Assembly: GCF_019083995.1 (NCBI RefSeq)
Contig: NZ_JAHRCU010000009.1
Span: forward strand, 1 to 64,000
DNA from: Roseococcus sp. SDR
GTDB lineage: Bacteria > Pseudomonadota > Alphaproteobacteria > Acetobacterales > Acetobacteraceae
Direction: 5' to 3'
DNA: 64,000 bases
Shown here piece after piece: positions 1 through 9,222 of this stretch. The position numbers and the translations under genes were made by a program. Under the pieces are notes generated by a model. That model ran no database searches and had not been told where the DNA came from. It saw only the letters and a program-made list of their open reading frames with translations. Position 1 is the stretch's first letter; every line of letters begins with the position of its first letter.

Positions 1-278
1 CGCCATCTCCATCCCGTCGCAGCGTCCGGAGCATCCGGCCGCACGGCGGCCGGCGCGCCGCGCCCGCCCTTCCCTCCGCCGCATCCTCACGCGGCGCGAA
101 GGCAAGGCGGCGGAGCCGCCGCCCGCCCCGCTTGACCCCAGCCCCGCAGCCCGCCATCTCCATCCCGTCGCAGCGTCCGGAGCATCCGGCCGCACGGCGG
201 CCGGCGCGCCGCGCCCGCCCTTCCCTCCGCCGCATCCTCACGCGGCGCGAAGGCAAGGCGGCGGAGCCGCCGCCCGCC
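1..278. repeat. 127-bp perfect direct repeat (two copies)
   Basis: Bases 1-127 recur without a mismatch at 152-278, separated by 24 bp (period 151). The unit is GC-rich and contains small palindromes such as GGCGGCGGAGCCGCCGCC. The second copy ends 18 bp before the accD start. I see no convincing gene in 1-296. The first copy begins at the window edge, so more copies or a longer unit may lie to the left. Confidence 0.9.
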
Positions 279-296
279 GTCTGAGGGCAGATAAAG

Positions 297-1166
297 ATGA
301 ACTGGATTTCCGAGTGGGCGCTGCCCAAGATCAAGACGCTCTTCGGCACCTCGCGCGAGATGCCGGACAATCTCTGGCACCAATGCCCGAGCTGCCAGAA
401 GATGATCTTCCAGACGGATCTGGAGAAGAACCTCCGCGTCTGCACGCATTGCGGCCACCATATGCGGCTCTCGGCGAAGCAGCGGCTCGACGCCACGCTG
501 GATGAGGGCTGGCAGAAGATCGAGCTGCCCAAGGCGCCGGCCGATCCGCTGCGCTTCCGCGACCAGCGCCGCTATTCCGAGCGCCTGCGCGACGCCCAGA
601 CCAAATCCGGCATGGATGACGCCGTCGTGGTGGGCCATGGGCAGATCGAGGGCCAGCGCGCCGTCGTCGCGGTCTTCGAATTCGCCTTCATGGGCGGCTC
701 GATGGGTGCCGGCGTGGGCGAGGCGATCGTCACCGCCGCGCGGCTTGCGGTGCTGCAGGACGCGCCGCTGATCGTGTTTGCCAGCTCCGGCGGCGCGCGC
801 ATGCAGGAAGGTGCGATCAGCCTGATGCAGATGCCGCGCACCGTGATCGCGACGCAGATGGTGAAGGATGCGGGCCTGCCCTTCATCGTCGTGCTGTGCG
901 ACCCGACGACGGGCGGCGTGACGGCCAGCTTCGCCATGCTGGGCGACATCCAGATCGCGGAACCCGGCGCGCTGATCGGCTTTGCCGGCGCGCGCGTCAT
1001 CGAGAGCACGGTGCGCGAAAAGCTGCCCGAGGGGTTCCAGCGGGCCGAATACCTGCTGGAGCACGGCATCCTCGACATGGTGGTGAAGCGCGCCGAGATG
1101 CGCGAGACGCTGGCGCGGGTGATCCGCCTGCTGCGCGCCGCCGAGGAAGCGCCGGCCGCGGCATGA
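297..1166 (+). CDS. accD: Acetyl-CoA carboxylase carboxyltransferase subunit beta
   Basis: AccD is the zinc-ribbon half of the carboxyltransferase, which moves CO2 from biotin to acetyl-CoA to make malonyl-CoA for fatty acid synthesis in the cytosol. The 289-residue length is normal. An N-terminal zinc ribbon is visible (Cys30, Cys33, Cys49, Cys52), followed by the crotonase-like carboxyltransferase core with the glycine-rich GGSMGAGVGE and SSGGARMQEG segments. The ATG at 297 follows a purine-rich stretch (GGGCAGATAAAG). Its stop overlaps the folC start by four bases (ATGA), the common alphaproteobacterial accD-folC pair. Confidence 0.97.
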   Translation: MNWISEWALPKIKTLFGTSREMPDNLWHQCPSCQKMIFQTDLEKNLRVCTHCGHHMRLSAKQRLDATLDEGWQKIELPKAPADPLRFRDQRRYSERLRDAQTKSGMDDAVVVGHGQIEGQRAVVAVFEFAFMGGSMGAGVGEAIVTAARLAVLQDAPLIVFASSGGARMQEGAISLMQMPRTVIATQMVKDAGLPFIVVLCDPTTGGVTASFAMLGDIQIAEPGALIGFAGARVIESTVREKLPEGFQRAEYLLEHGILDMVVKRAEMRETLARVIRLLRAAEEAPAAA

Positions 1167-2449
1167 GCGGCACATCATCGGGCCGTTCGGAGGCCATCAT
1201 CGAGCGGATGCACGCGCTGCATCCGAAGCTGATCGATTTGAGCCTGGGGCGGCTCGCGACGCTGCTCGGCAAGCTCGGGCATCCGGAGCGCAAGCTGCCG
1301 CCCGTGATCCATGTGGCCGGCACCAACGGGAAGGGCAGCACCTGCGCCTTCCTGCGCGCCATCGGCGAGGCGGCCGGCCAGCGCGTGCATGTCTATACCT
1401 CGCCGCATCTCGTGCGCTTCCATGAGCGCATCCGGCTGGCGGGCGAACTCGTCAGCGAGGATGCGCTGAGCGACGCGCTCACGGAGGTGGAGCGGGTGAA
1501 TGGCGCCACACCCATCACCGTCTTCGAGATCACCACCGCCGTCGCCTTCCTGTTGTTCAGCCGCGTGCCGGCCGACCTGCTGGTGCTGGAGGTGGGGCTG
1601 GGCGGGCGCTTCGATGCGACCAATGTGGTGGCCTCGCCGGCGGCGACGGCGATCGCGAGCATCTCCATGGACCATATGGAGTTCCTGGGCGACACCATCG
1701 GCAAGATCGCCTTCGAGAAGGCCGGGATCATCAAGCCGGGCGTGCCCTGCGCCACCGGGCGGCAAGCCGATGAGGCGCTTTCGGTGATCGCGGCCCGCGC
1801 GGCGGAGCTGGGCGCGCCGCTGCTGGCGCGGGATGCGGCCTGGCGGATGGAGCGGATGGGATCAGCGCACCGCTACACGGATGGCGCGGGGAGCATCCTG
1901 CTGCCCGAGCTGGGCCTGAAGGGCGCGCATCAGCCGGACAATGCCGGCATCGCCATCGCCGCACTCCGCGCCTGGAACCCGGCCTGGCTGAACGAGGACG
2001 CCATCATCCGCGGCGTCGCCGCCGCCGAATGGCCGGCGCGAATGCAGCGCCTGCGGGGGCGGCTGGCACCCCCTGCCCCCTGGGAGCTCTGGCTGGATGG
2101 CGGGCACAATGCCGGCGCCGGGCAGGCGCTGGCGGCAACGCTAGAAGAGTTCCGCGACCGGCCGCTGCACCTCGTCATCGGCATGAAGCAGGGCAAGACG
2201 GCCTCTGGCTTCATGGCGCCCATCCTGCCGCTCGCCACCAGCGTCACGGCGGTTTCCGAGCCGGGGCAGCATCTGGCGATGAGTGTGGCGGACATCATCG
2301 CGGCCAGCGGCGGCGTCGCGAAGGCCGGGCCGGATGTGCGCGCGGCATTGGCCCGCATCCAGGCGGAGGAAGCGCCCGGGCGCGTGCTGATCTGCGGCAG
2401 CCTCTACCTCGCGGGCGAGGTGCTGAAGCTGGACGCGGCCGCTACTTGA
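1163..2449 (+). CDS. folC: Bifunctional folylpolyglutamate synthase/dihydrofolate synthase
   Basis: FolC adds L-glutamate to dihydropteroate and extends the polyglutamate tail of folates, using ATP. The 428-residue protein carries the Mur-ligase-type P-loop GTNGKGST at residues 53-60, a second conserved block LLVLEVGLGGRFDATN, and the C-terminal ligase domain with WLDGGHNAGAG. The ATG at 1163 overlaps the accD stop and gives the expected length; the reading frame stays open further upstream but that part is accD shadow. The 3' end overlaps the convergent SH3-protein gene by 8 bp. Confidence 0.96.
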   Translation: MSGTSSGRSEAIIERMHALHPKLIDLSLGRLATLLGKLGHPERKLPPVIHVAGTNGKGSTCAFLRAIGEAAGQRVHVYTSPHLVRFHERIRLAGELVSEDALSDALTEVERVNGATPITVFEITTAVAFLLFSRVPADLLVLEVGLGGRFDATNVVASPAATAIASISMDHMEFLGDTIGKIAFEKAGIIKPGVPCATGRQADEALSVIAARAAELGAPLLARDAAWRMERMGSAHRYTDGAGSILLPELGLKGAHQPDNAGIAIAALRAWNPAWLNEDAIIRGVAAAEWPARMQRLRGRLAPPAPWELWLDGGHNAGAGQALAATLEEFRDRPLHLVIGMKQGKTASGFMAPILPLATSVTAVSEPGQHLAMSVADIIAASGGVAKAGPDVRAALARIQAEEAPGRVLICGSLYLAGEVLKLDAAAT

Positions 2450-3320
2450 TTTCCTCGTCCGGGAGGACGCCGAAGATCTCGCCGCGCTTGATGAAGCCGC
2501 GGCGGTCCTGCACCTGCACCTCGCACCAGTCGCTGCCGGCCTCGCAGCCGCGGATGCGGCCGATCACGCCCGGCTTGAGGCGCGCGACGGGGGCGGAGGA
2601 ATCCTCGGCGCGGCGGCGCAGCGGGATCTCGGCGCTGGGTTCGCCGCGCACGATGAAGGTGCGGCGCCCGGGCTGCAGGTTGGAGGCGGCGAGCCAGCCT
2701 TCCGCGCCGTCGGGGTCGCGGATGCGGCGCCACTGGTCATGCTCGCGGATGATCTGCACCGGCAGGTCGGAGCGCTGGTAGCGCCATTCGACCGGGAAGC
2801 GGCGGTCCGGGCCGACGCGCAGGTTCACGTCGTTGGAGCGGAGCGCGGCGAAGCGCGGCATGGGCAGGCCGGTGACGCTGCCGATGGGCGGGATGGGCTC
2901 GGGCGGCGGCGGGGTGGCGGGCTGCGGGGGGGCCGCGGCAGCCGCGGTTCCGGCGGCGGCTGCGGCCGCGGCGGCTGCGGCGGCGGCGCGGCGCTGCTGG
3001 GCCTGCTGGCGTTGGGCCTGCTGGCGCTGGGCGGCGGTGGGCGGCTGACGCTGCGCGGTGTTGGGCCGCGCGGCCGTGCCGCCCTGCGGCGGGCGTGCCG
3101 CCTGGCCCTGCGGCGGGCGCTGCCCCTGGGGCGGGCGCTGTGCGTTGCCCTGGGCGGGGCGCGGCGTGCTGGCGGCCGGTGCCGTGGTGGAGGATGCGGC
3201 GGGTGGCGTGGCCGCGCGCGGCGGCGGCACGCTGCCCTGCCCGCCCAGGCTCGATTGCGCGGCCGCCCCGCCCGCGAGGACGAGGACACAGAGCGTGGCA
3301 AGGGTGAGGCGGGCCTGCAT
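2442..3320 (-). CDS. Exported SH3-domain protein with Ala/Pro/Gln-rich linker
   Basis: The 292-residue protein starts at the ATG at 3320, which gives a clean signal peptide (MQARLTLATLCVLVLAGGAAAQ). A long low-complexity linker rich in Pro, Gln and Ala follows, including a run of a dozen or more alanines. Two bacterial SH3-like modules come last (roughly residues 150-290), with typical NLRVGPDRRFPVEWRY and GWLAASNLQPG strings. Bacterial SH3 domains of this kind usually bind peptidoglycan or envelope components, so an envelope role is likely. The exact function is unknown. The gene is convergent with folC. Confidence 0.8.
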   Translation of the reverse strand: MQARLTLATLCVLVLAGGAAAQSSLGGQGSVPPPRAATPPAASSTTAPAASTPRPAQGNAQRPPQGQRPPQGQAARPPQGGTAARPNTAQRQPPTAAQRQQAQRQQAQQRRAAAAAAAAAAAAGTAAAAAPPQPATPPPPEPIPPIGSVTGLPMPRFAALRSNDVNLRVGPDRRFPVEWRYQRSDLPVQIIREHDQWRRIRDPDGAEGWLAASNLQPGRRTFIVRGEPSAEIPLRRRAEDSSAPVARLKPGVIGRIRGCEAGSDWCEVQVQDRRGFIKRGEIFGVLPDEEIK

Positions 3321-3361
3321 CACCCCTCTGGATGCCAAGCCCGCCCGCGCCGGGTCAAGCG

Positions 3362-3733
3362 TCACAGCGAAATCACCTGCCCCCCGCCGACCGCGCCGAG
3401 GAAGGTGACGATGCCGGCCAGTTCCGTGCCCGGGGCCAGTTCCTCGCCCTCCAGCCCCTCGGCCTTCAGCCCGGCCTCGCAGGCGATGCAGCGGATTTCG
3501 AGGGCGCGTGCCGCTTCCATCAGCGTGGTGATGGTGGCGACCCCGGCGCGCGCCAGCTCCGCCTCGCGCGGGTCATGCTCCAGGGGAGCGGATTTCAGCA
3601 GCAGCCGGCAGCCGGCATTGGTGGCGAAAAGCGTGACCGGCCGGCCGAGGGCCGCGGCCGCGGTCGCCAGCATCAACGCGTAATGCGCCCGCTCATGCCC
3701 GCCCGAGATCAGCAGCAGGCCGAGCGCGTTCAT
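3362..3733 (-). CDS. DsrE family protein
   Basis: A 123-residue protein with the DsrE/DsrF fold pattern: an N-terminal strand (LGLLLISGGHERAHYALMLA) and a C-terminal LAGIVTFLGAVGGGQVISL. DsrE-family proteins can act as sulfur carriers or peroxiredoxin-like factors; Cys54, Cys84 and Cys87 could be thiol sites. Its start overlaps the stop of the ThiF/MoeB-like gene (ATGA), so the two are probably cotranscribed. That pairing suggests a sulfur-transfer role together with the E1-like enzyme, which is an inference. Confidence 0.8.
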   Translation of the reverse strand: MNALGLLLISGGHERAHYALMLATAAAALGRPVTLFATNAGCRLLLKSAPLEHDPREAELARAGVATITTLMEAARALEIRCIACEAGLKAEGLEGEELAPGTELAGIVTFLGAVGGGQVISL

Positions 3734-4530
3734 GCGCCATGGGCCGAGAGGTCATGGATGGTGGCGTGCTCGCCGCAGAGGGCACAGGCCGGGTCACGCT
3801 TCAGCTTCACGGTGCGGAAGCGCGCATCCAGCGCGTCCCAGAGCAGCAGGCGGCCGGACATGTCCTCGCCGATGCCGAGAATGACCTTGAGCACTTCCGT
3901 GGCTTGCAGCGTGCCCATGACGCCGACCACGGCGCCCAGCACACCGGCCTGGGAGCAGGTGGGGACCAGCCCCTCGGGCGGCATTTCGGGGTTGAGGCAG
4001 CGGTGGCAGGGATGCGGCGCGCCCTCATGCGCGCGGAAGACCGAGAGCTGGCCTTCGAAGCGCAGCACGGCCGCGCTGACCAGCGGCTTGCCCAGCAGGT
4101 GGCAGGCATCGCCCAGCAGGAAGCGGGTGGGGAAATTGTCGGTGCCGTCGCAGATCACGTCGTAGCGCGGGATGAGCTCCTCGGCCGCCGCGCGGTCCAT
4201 GCGGCGGGTGTGGAGTTCAAGGCGCACCTCGGGGTTCAGGCCGCGCAGGGCTTCGGCGGCGCTCTCGGTCTTGTTCTGGCCGAGGCGGGCGGTGCTGTGG
4301 GCCACCTGGCGCTGGAGGTTGGAGAGCTCCAGGTGGTCGTGATCCACAAGGCCGATGGTGCCCACGCCGGCGGCGGCCAGATACAGCGCCAGCGGCGAGC
4401 CGAGGCCGCCCGCGCCCACCACCAGCACGCGCGCCTGGCGCAGCCGCGCCTGGCCGATCGCGCCCACCTCCTTCAGCAGGATGTGGCGCGAATAGCGGTG
4501 CAGCTCGTCTTCGGTGAAATCGAGGTCCAT
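3730..4530 (-). CDS. moeB: HesA/MoeB/ThiF family adenylyltransferase
   Basis: This E1-like enzyme adenylates the C-terminal Gly-Gly of a small sulfur-carrier protein (MoaD or ThiS type) so that it can be thiolated for molybdopterin or thiamine synthesis. The 266-residue sequence shows the nucleotide-binding GAGGLGSP (residues 39-46), the LVDHDHLELSNLQRQ segment, the CDGTDNFPTRFLL block, and two CxxC zinc pairs (CHRC and CALC). I call it moeB-like because mobA and fdhD in the window show molybdenum cofactor use, but thiF cannot be excluded without its carrier partner. Confidence 0.85.
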   Translation of the reverse strand: MDLDFTEDELHRYSRHILLKEVGAIGQARLRQARVLVVGAGGLGSPLALYLAAAGVGTIGLVDHDHLELSNLQRQVAHSTARLGQNKTESAAEALRGLNPEVRLELHTRRMDRAAAEELIPRYDVICDGTDNFPTRFLLGDACHLLGKPLVSAAVLRFEGQLSVFRAHEGAPHPCHRCLNPEMPPEGLVPTCSQAGVLGAVVGVMGTLQATEVLKVILGIGEDMSGRLLLWDALDARFRTVKLKRDPACALCGEHATIHDLSAHGA

Positions 4531-4571
4531 GGCGGCCTATATGGGGTGGCAGGGCCGCGAAGGGAACGGGC

Positions 4572-5048
4572 CTACAGCAGCGCCTCGATCTCGCGCTTCA
4601 GCGCCTCGGGCTTGGTGGTCGGCGCGTGGCGGGAGACGACGTTGCCCTGCCTGTCCACCAGGAACTTGGTGAAGTTCCACTTGATCCCGTCGCCCAGGAT
4701 TCCGCCCTTCTGCTTCTTCAGCCAGGTGTAGAGCGGATGCGCGTCGGCGCCGTTCACGGCGATCTTGGAGAAGACCGGGAAGGTGACGTTGTATTTGGTA
4801 TCGCAGAAGGCCGCGATCTCGGCGTCGCTGCCGGGTTCCTGCGCGCCGAACTGGTTGCAGGGGAAGGCCAGCACCTCGAAGCCGCGCGGGCCGTATTCCT
4901 CCTGCAGGGCCTGGAGGCCCTTGTATTGCGGGGTGAAGCCGCATTTGGAGGCGACGTTGACAATGAGCAGGGCCTTGCCGGCATAGGCGGAAAGGCTCTG
5001 CTCCGTGCCATCGCCGAGCCTGGCGGTGAAGTCATGGACCGTCGTCAC
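4572..5048 (-). CDS. Glutathione peroxidase (cysteine type)
   Basis: A 158-residue thioredoxin-fold peroxidase that reduces hydroperoxides with glutathione or thioredoxin. The catalytic tetrad is readable: Cys36 in ASKCGFTPQ (Cys in place of selenocysteine), Gln in FPCNQFG, and Trp/Asn in WNFTKFLVD. The GTG at 5048 is chosen as the start because it is preceded by GGGAGA at good spacing and gives the normal N-terminus; the frame extends upstream to 5144 but that part reads as shadow of the neighbouring peptidase gene. Confidence 0.93.
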   Translation of the reverse strand: MTTVHDFTARLGDGTEQSLSAYAGKALLIVNVASKCGFTPQYKGLQALQEEYGPRGFEVLAFPCNQFGAQEPGSDAEIAAFCDTKYNVTFPVFSKIAVNGADAHPLYTWLKKQKGGILGDGIKWNFTKFLVDRQGNVVSRHAPTTKPEALKREIEALL

Positions 5049-5064
5049 TGGGGTCTCCCTCGGG

Positions 5065-6240
5065 TCAGCCGCCGCCGAGTTGCTGCTCCACCAGGCGGGC
5101 GAAGCAGCTGGCGCCGATCGGCAGCAGCGCGTCGTTGAAATCATAGCGGCCGTGATGCACGGGCGTATTCCCGTGCTCCGGCGTCATCTGGCCCAGCAGC
5201 ATGAAGGCGCCAGGGGCCTTCTCCAGATAATAGGCGAAATCCTCGCCGGCCGTCAGCGAGGGCAGGTTGGTCATGATGAGATCGTCGCCCACCACGTCGC
5301 GCGCCGCGGCCTCGAAGGCGGAGGCTTCCTCCACCGTGTTGATGGTGGGCGGGTAGGAGCGGCGGTAGTCGAGGCTGACCTCCACGCCATGGGCGGCGGC
5401 GATGCCATGCACGGTCTGGTGAAACAGCTCATCCATGGCGCGACGGGTGGTGGGCTTCAGCGTGCGGATGGTGCCGCGCATCAGCACCGTCTCGGGGATC
5501 ACGATCTGCGAGGTGCCGGCCTGGAACTGGCCGATGGAGAGGACCACCGTCTCATGCGGGTCCATGCGACGGCTCACCAGGTTCTGCAACGCCGTGTAGA
5601 TCTGCACGGCGCAGGGCAGCGGATCGAGCCCGCGATGCGGCTGGGCGGCGTGGCTGCTGCGGCCGGTCAGCGTCAGGTCGAAGTAGTCCACGGCGGCCAG
5701 CACCGTGCCGGGGCGGATGGCGGCGGTGCCGAGCGGCAGGTCATAGGCGTTGTGGATGCCATAGACCTGGTCGCAGGGGTATTTCTGGAAGAGGCCGTCG
5801 CGCAGCATTTCGGCGGCGCCCGTGAGCCCCTCCTCCGCCGGCTGGAAGATGAGGTGGACCGTGCCGGAGAAGTTGCGCGTCTCCGCCAGGTAGCGGGCGG
5901 CGCCCAGCAGCATGGTGGTGTGGCCGTCATGGCCGCAGGCATGCATGCGATTGGGGATGGTGCTGCGATGGGCGAATTCGTTCAGCTCCGGCATGGGCAG
6001 CGCGTCCATGTCGGCGCGCAGGCCGATGGTGCGGTTGCCCGGCCGCTTGCCGCGAATGACGCCGACGACGCCGGTGCGGCCCAGGCCGCGCTCCACCTCG
6101 ATGCCCCAGGATTCCAGCTTCTCCGCCACGATCCCGCTGGTGCGGACTTCCTCGAAGCCGATCTCGGGATGGGCGTGGAAATCGCGCCGCCACTCCGTCA
6201 TCTCGGCGTGGAATTCGGCGATGCGGGGGATGGGCTGCAT
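5065..6240 (-). CDS. M20 family amidohydrolase (hippurate hydrolase-like)
   Basis: A 391-residue metal-dependent amidohydrolase of the peptidase M20D group, which removes acyl groups from amino acids or related amides. Metal-binding and catalytic signatures are present: HACGHDGHT (residues 100-108), PAEEG (134-138) and the C-terminal TAGEDFAYY region. There is no signal peptide, so it should be cytosolic. It lies in a minus-strand run with the MaoC and acyl-CoA synthetase genes, but the substrate cannot be told from sequence. Confidence 0.92.
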   Translation of the reverse strand: MQPIPRIAEFHAEMTEWRRDFHAHPEIGFEEVRTSGIVAEKLESWGIEVERGLGRTGVVGVIRGKRPGNRTIGLRADMDALPMPELNEFAHRSTIPNRMHACGHDGHTTMLLGAARYLAETRNFSGTVHLIFQPAEEGLTGAAEMLRDGLFQKYPCDQVYGIHNAYDLPLGTAAIRPGTVLAAVDYFDLTLTGRSSHAAQPHRGLDPLPCAVQIYTALQNLVSRRMDPHETVVLSIGQFQAGTSQIVIPETVLMRGTIRTLKPTTRRAMDELFHQTVHGIAAAHGVEVSLDYRRSYPPTINTVEEASAFEAAARDVVGDDLIMTNLPSLTAGEDFAYYLEKAPGAFMLLGQMTPEHGNTPVHHGRYDFNDALLPIGASCFARLVEQQLGGG

Positions 6241-6254
6241 GGCGGGACGACTCC

Positions 6255-7109
6255 TCAGGCGAAGCGGAAGAGGCCGTTGCTGACGACGACCACGTCGCGC
6301 TCGACGACGCGGGCTCGGAAGGCGGCCCCTTCGGGACGATGCCAGATTTCCGTGCGGATGGTCTCGCCCGGATAGACGGGGGAGGAGAAGCGGAGATCCA
6401 TGCCGCCGAAGCGCGCCGTGCCATAGTCGCAGAGGCCCTTCATCAGCGCGTGGCAGACCACGCCGAAGGTGCAGAGCCCGTGCAGGATGGGGCGCGGGAA
6501 GCCGGCCTTGGTGGCCACGCCCGGGTCGATATGCAGCGGGTTGTGGTCGCCGTTCAGGCGGTAATAGGCGGCCTGCTCGGGGCGCGTCGGCAGGTCAATG
6601 ACCAGATCGGGCGGGCCTTCCGCCTCGGGATGCGGGGGTTTCACCGGGCCCGTGGGGCCGCCGAAGCCGCCATCGCCGCGTGCGAAGGTGGTCATCGCCA
6701 CCGTGGCGAGCTTCTCGCCGCTGGCGGCATCGCGGATCACGCGCTCGGAATAGATCAGCGCGCCCTTGCCGGGGCCGCGATCCACCAGGCCGGTGACGCG
6801 CGAGGTACCGATGACCTCGCCGCTGGTGGGCAGCGGGCGATGCAGGGTGAGGGATTGCTCGCCATGCACCACGCGCACCCAGTCCACGCCCGTATCGGGC
6901 GCCTTGATCCAGAAGCCGGGATAGCCGAGCACGACCGCCATGGAGGGCATGGCGGTGAGATTGGGCTCATAGGTGAAGGGAAGCTGGCGCAGATCCATCG
7001 GGTCCTGCCCCAGGCCGATGGAGAGGTTGTAGAGCGCCACATCCTGCCAGCGCAGATTCTGGCGGATTTCCGGGATGGGATAGGCGAGGAGCTTTTCGGC
7101 GACGATCAT
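6255..7109 (-). CDS. MaoC-family enoyl-CoA hydratase (double hot-dog)
   Basis: A 284-residue double hot-dog protein. The C-terminal half holds the MaoC hydratase signature YRLNGDHNPLHIDP with the catalytic Asp/His and the following GFPRPILHGLCTFGV helix; the N-terminal half is the degenerate hot-dog typical of MFE2-like R-specific enoyl-CoA hydratases. The probable reaction is hydration of a 2-enoyl-CoA to an (R)-3-hydroxyacyl-CoA. Its start overlaps the stop of the upstream acyl-CoA synthetase (ATGA), so the two probably act in the same acyl-CoA catabolic route. Confidence 0.88.
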   Translation of the reverse strand: MIVAEKLLAYPIPEIRQNLRWQDVALYNLSIGLGQDPMDLRQLPFTYEPNLTAMPSMAVVLGYPGFWIKAPDTGVDWVRVVHGEQSLTLHRPLPTSGEVIGTSRVTGLVDRGPGKGALIYSERVIRDAASGEKLATVAMTTFARGDGGFGGPTGPVKPPHPEAEGPPDLVIDLPTRPEQAAYYRLNGDHNPLHIDPGVATKAGFPRPILHGLCTFGVVCHALMKGLCDYGTARFGGMDLRFSSPVYPGETIRTEIWHRPEGAAFRARVVERDVVVVSNGLFRFA

Positions 7110-9196
7110 TCCCCGATCTCCAGCACGGCATCGGCGGCGAAGGCGCCCTCGCCTTCCGGCAGGACGAGCAGCGGGTTGATGTCCACCGAGAGCAGGCGCG
7201 GGCCGGCGGCGACGGCGAAGGTGGAGAGGTTGGCGAGCGCCTGCGCCAAGGCTGTCACATCCGCCTTCCTGCGGCCACGCACGCCGTCCAATAGAGGAAA
7301 ACCCTTCAGCGAGCGGATCATCGCCTCGGCCTCGTCCACGCCGAAGGGGCAGCGGCGGAAGCTCACATCCTTCAGCACCTCGATGAAGATGCCACCGAGG
7401 CCCACCATGGCGACGGGGCCGAAGACCGGATCGCGCACCAGGCCCAAGGCCATCTCGACGGCGCCCTTGATCTGCTTGGCCACCAGCACGCCCTCGATGC
7501 GCGCACCGGGCGCGCGTTCGGCGGCGCGGGCGAGGAGGGTGGCGAAGCCTTCGCGCACCGCGGCCTCGCTCGCGATATCGAGCAGCACGCCGCCGATCTC
7601 GCTCTTGTGCAGGATGTCGGGGCTCAGGATCTTCAGCACCACGGGGAAGCCGAATTCGCGGGCGGCGGCGACGGCCGCTTCCACATCGGCGCAGGCGCGC
7701 TCGGGCACGGCGGGGATGCCGGCGGCGGCCAGGATGCGCTTGCCCTCGGCCTCGGTCGGCGTGGTGGCGGGCAGGGTGACTTGCGGGAGGGCCGGCGTGG
7801 CGGGTGTGGCGCGGGCGAAGGCCTCGCCGAAGCGGCCCATGGCGTGCAGGGCGACGACGGCGCGCGTCGGGTCCTCGAAGATCAGGAAGCCGTCCTTCTC
7901 ATATTCGCGGATCATGTCGCGCGGCGCGATGATGGAGAGCGCCCAGAGCCGGTCCGGGTGCTGGTCCGCCACGGCCTTCATCTGCGCGCGCAGCTTGGGG
8001 GCCACCGATTTGGACGCGCCCACCTGGGTGAAGAAGCCGAGGCAGGAGGTATAGCCGCCATCCACCACCATGGCGGTGGCGAATTCGCCGATGAGCTCGG
8101 TCTGATTGATGGCCTGGGCGGTGCAATCCACCGGGTTGCGCGGCGCGCAGAAGGGCACGAAGCCGCGCAGCCGGTCCTGCGCCGGCTGCGGCATCTCGGG
8201 CATTTCGAAGCCGATGGATTCCGCGACGTCGGAGATCAGCACGCCCGCCCCGCCCGAGACCGTCACCACGCCCAGCGTGTTGCGCACGGGGTAGATGCGC
8301 TTGGTGGCGGCATAGGCGATGTCCAGCAGCTCCTCCGTGTTGCGGGCACGCACCACGCCGAATTCCTGCAGCACCGCATCGGTCACCGCGTCATCGCCGG
8401 CGATGCTGGCGGTGTGCGATTGGGCGGCAGCCTGGCCCAGCGCGCTGCGGCCCACCTTCATCATCACGATGGGCTTGCGGTTGCGGCGCGCGAGGTCGAG
8501 CGCCGCCAGAAAATTCTTCCCCTCGCGGATGCCCTCCGCATAGGCGCAGATCACGTCCACATCGGGGCTTTGCGCCATCCAGCCCAGCACGTCGCTCAGC
8601 GTCACCTCGGCCTCATTGCCGGTGGTGATGCAGATCTGCGTGCCGATCTCGCGGTCGCGCGCGATGGAATAGAGATGCGTGCCATAGGCGCCGGATTGCG
8701 AGGCGATGCCGATGCGGCCGGGCAAGGGCCAGCCGCTTTCGAAGCTGGCGGAAAAGGTCGCGTAGAAATTGATGGCGGAGTTGAAGAGGCCAAGGCAATT
8801 CGGCCCCATCAGCCGCATGCCATGCTTGCGCGCGCTGGCCACCATCACATCCTGCGCCGCCGCACCGCCCGCATCCATCTCGGCGAAGCCGGCGGTGAAG
8901 ACGATGGCGCCCTTGCAGCCGCGCGCGCCGAGGTCCTCCACCGCCTGCAAGGCCGCGGAACTGGGCACGGCCACGATGGCGACATCCGGCGTCTCGGGCA
9001 GGCTGTTCACATCGGCGTAGCTGGTGAGGCCCTGCACCGTGGGGCGCTTCGGGTTGACCGGATAGATCGCGCCCTGGAAGCCGCGTTGCAGCATGTAGGA
9101 GATGGGGCGGCCGCCGATGCGCACCGGCTCGTCGGAAGCGCCGATGATCGCGATGGACCGCGGATTCACCACCGGGTCGAGCGAAGAGAAATCCAT
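7106..9196 (-). CDS. NDP-forming acyl-CoA synthetase (acetate--CoA ligase family)
   Basis: A 696-residue fusion of an N-terminal CoA-binding Rossmann domain (NPRSIAIIGASDEP), a succinyl-CoA-ligase-like flavodoxin domain, and a C-terminal ATP-grasp domain (from about residue 480, with FPVVLKILSPDILHKSEIGGV). Such enzymes interconvert an acid, CoA and NTP with an acyl-CoA and NDP. The ATG at 9196 follows GAGGAAA and gives the standard N-terminus. The gene precedes and overlaps the MaoC hydratase gene, consistent with activation and then processing of an acid. Confidence 0.9.
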   Translation of the reverse strand: MDFSSLDPVVNPRSIAIIGASDEPVRIGGRPISYMLQRGFQGAIYPVNPKRPTVQGLTSYADVNSLPETPDVAIVAVPSSAALQAVEDLGARGCKGAIVFTAGFAEMDAGGAAAQDVMVASARKHGMRLMGPNCLGLFNSAINFYATFSASFESGWPLPGRIGIASQSGAYGTHLYSIARDREIGTQICITTGNEAEVTLSDVLGWMAQSPDVDVICAYAEGIREGKNFLAALDLARRNRKPIVMMKVGRSALGQAAAQSHTASIAGDDAVTDAVLQEFGVVRARNTEELLDIAYAATKRIYPVRNTLGVVTVSGGAGVLISDVAESIGFEMPEMPQPAQDRLRGFVPFCAPRNPVDCTAQAINQTELIGEFATAMVVDGGYTSCLGFFTQVGASKSVAPKLRAQMKAVADQHPDRLWALSIIAPRDMIREYEKDGFLIFEDPTRAVVALHAMGRFGEAFARATPATPALPQVTLPATTPTEAEGKRILAAAGIPAVPERACADVEAAVAAAREFGFPVVLKILSPDILHKSEIGGVLLDIASEAAVREGFATLLARAAERAPGARIEGVLVAKQIKGAVEMALGLVRDPVFGPVAMVGLGGIFIEVLKDVSFRRCPFGVDEAEAMIRSLKGFPLLDGVRGRRKADVTALAQALANLSTFAVAAGPRLLSVDINPLLVLPEGEGAFAADAVLEIGE

Positions 9197-9222
9197 TTTT
9201 TCGTTTCCTCGGGAGTCGGTTT

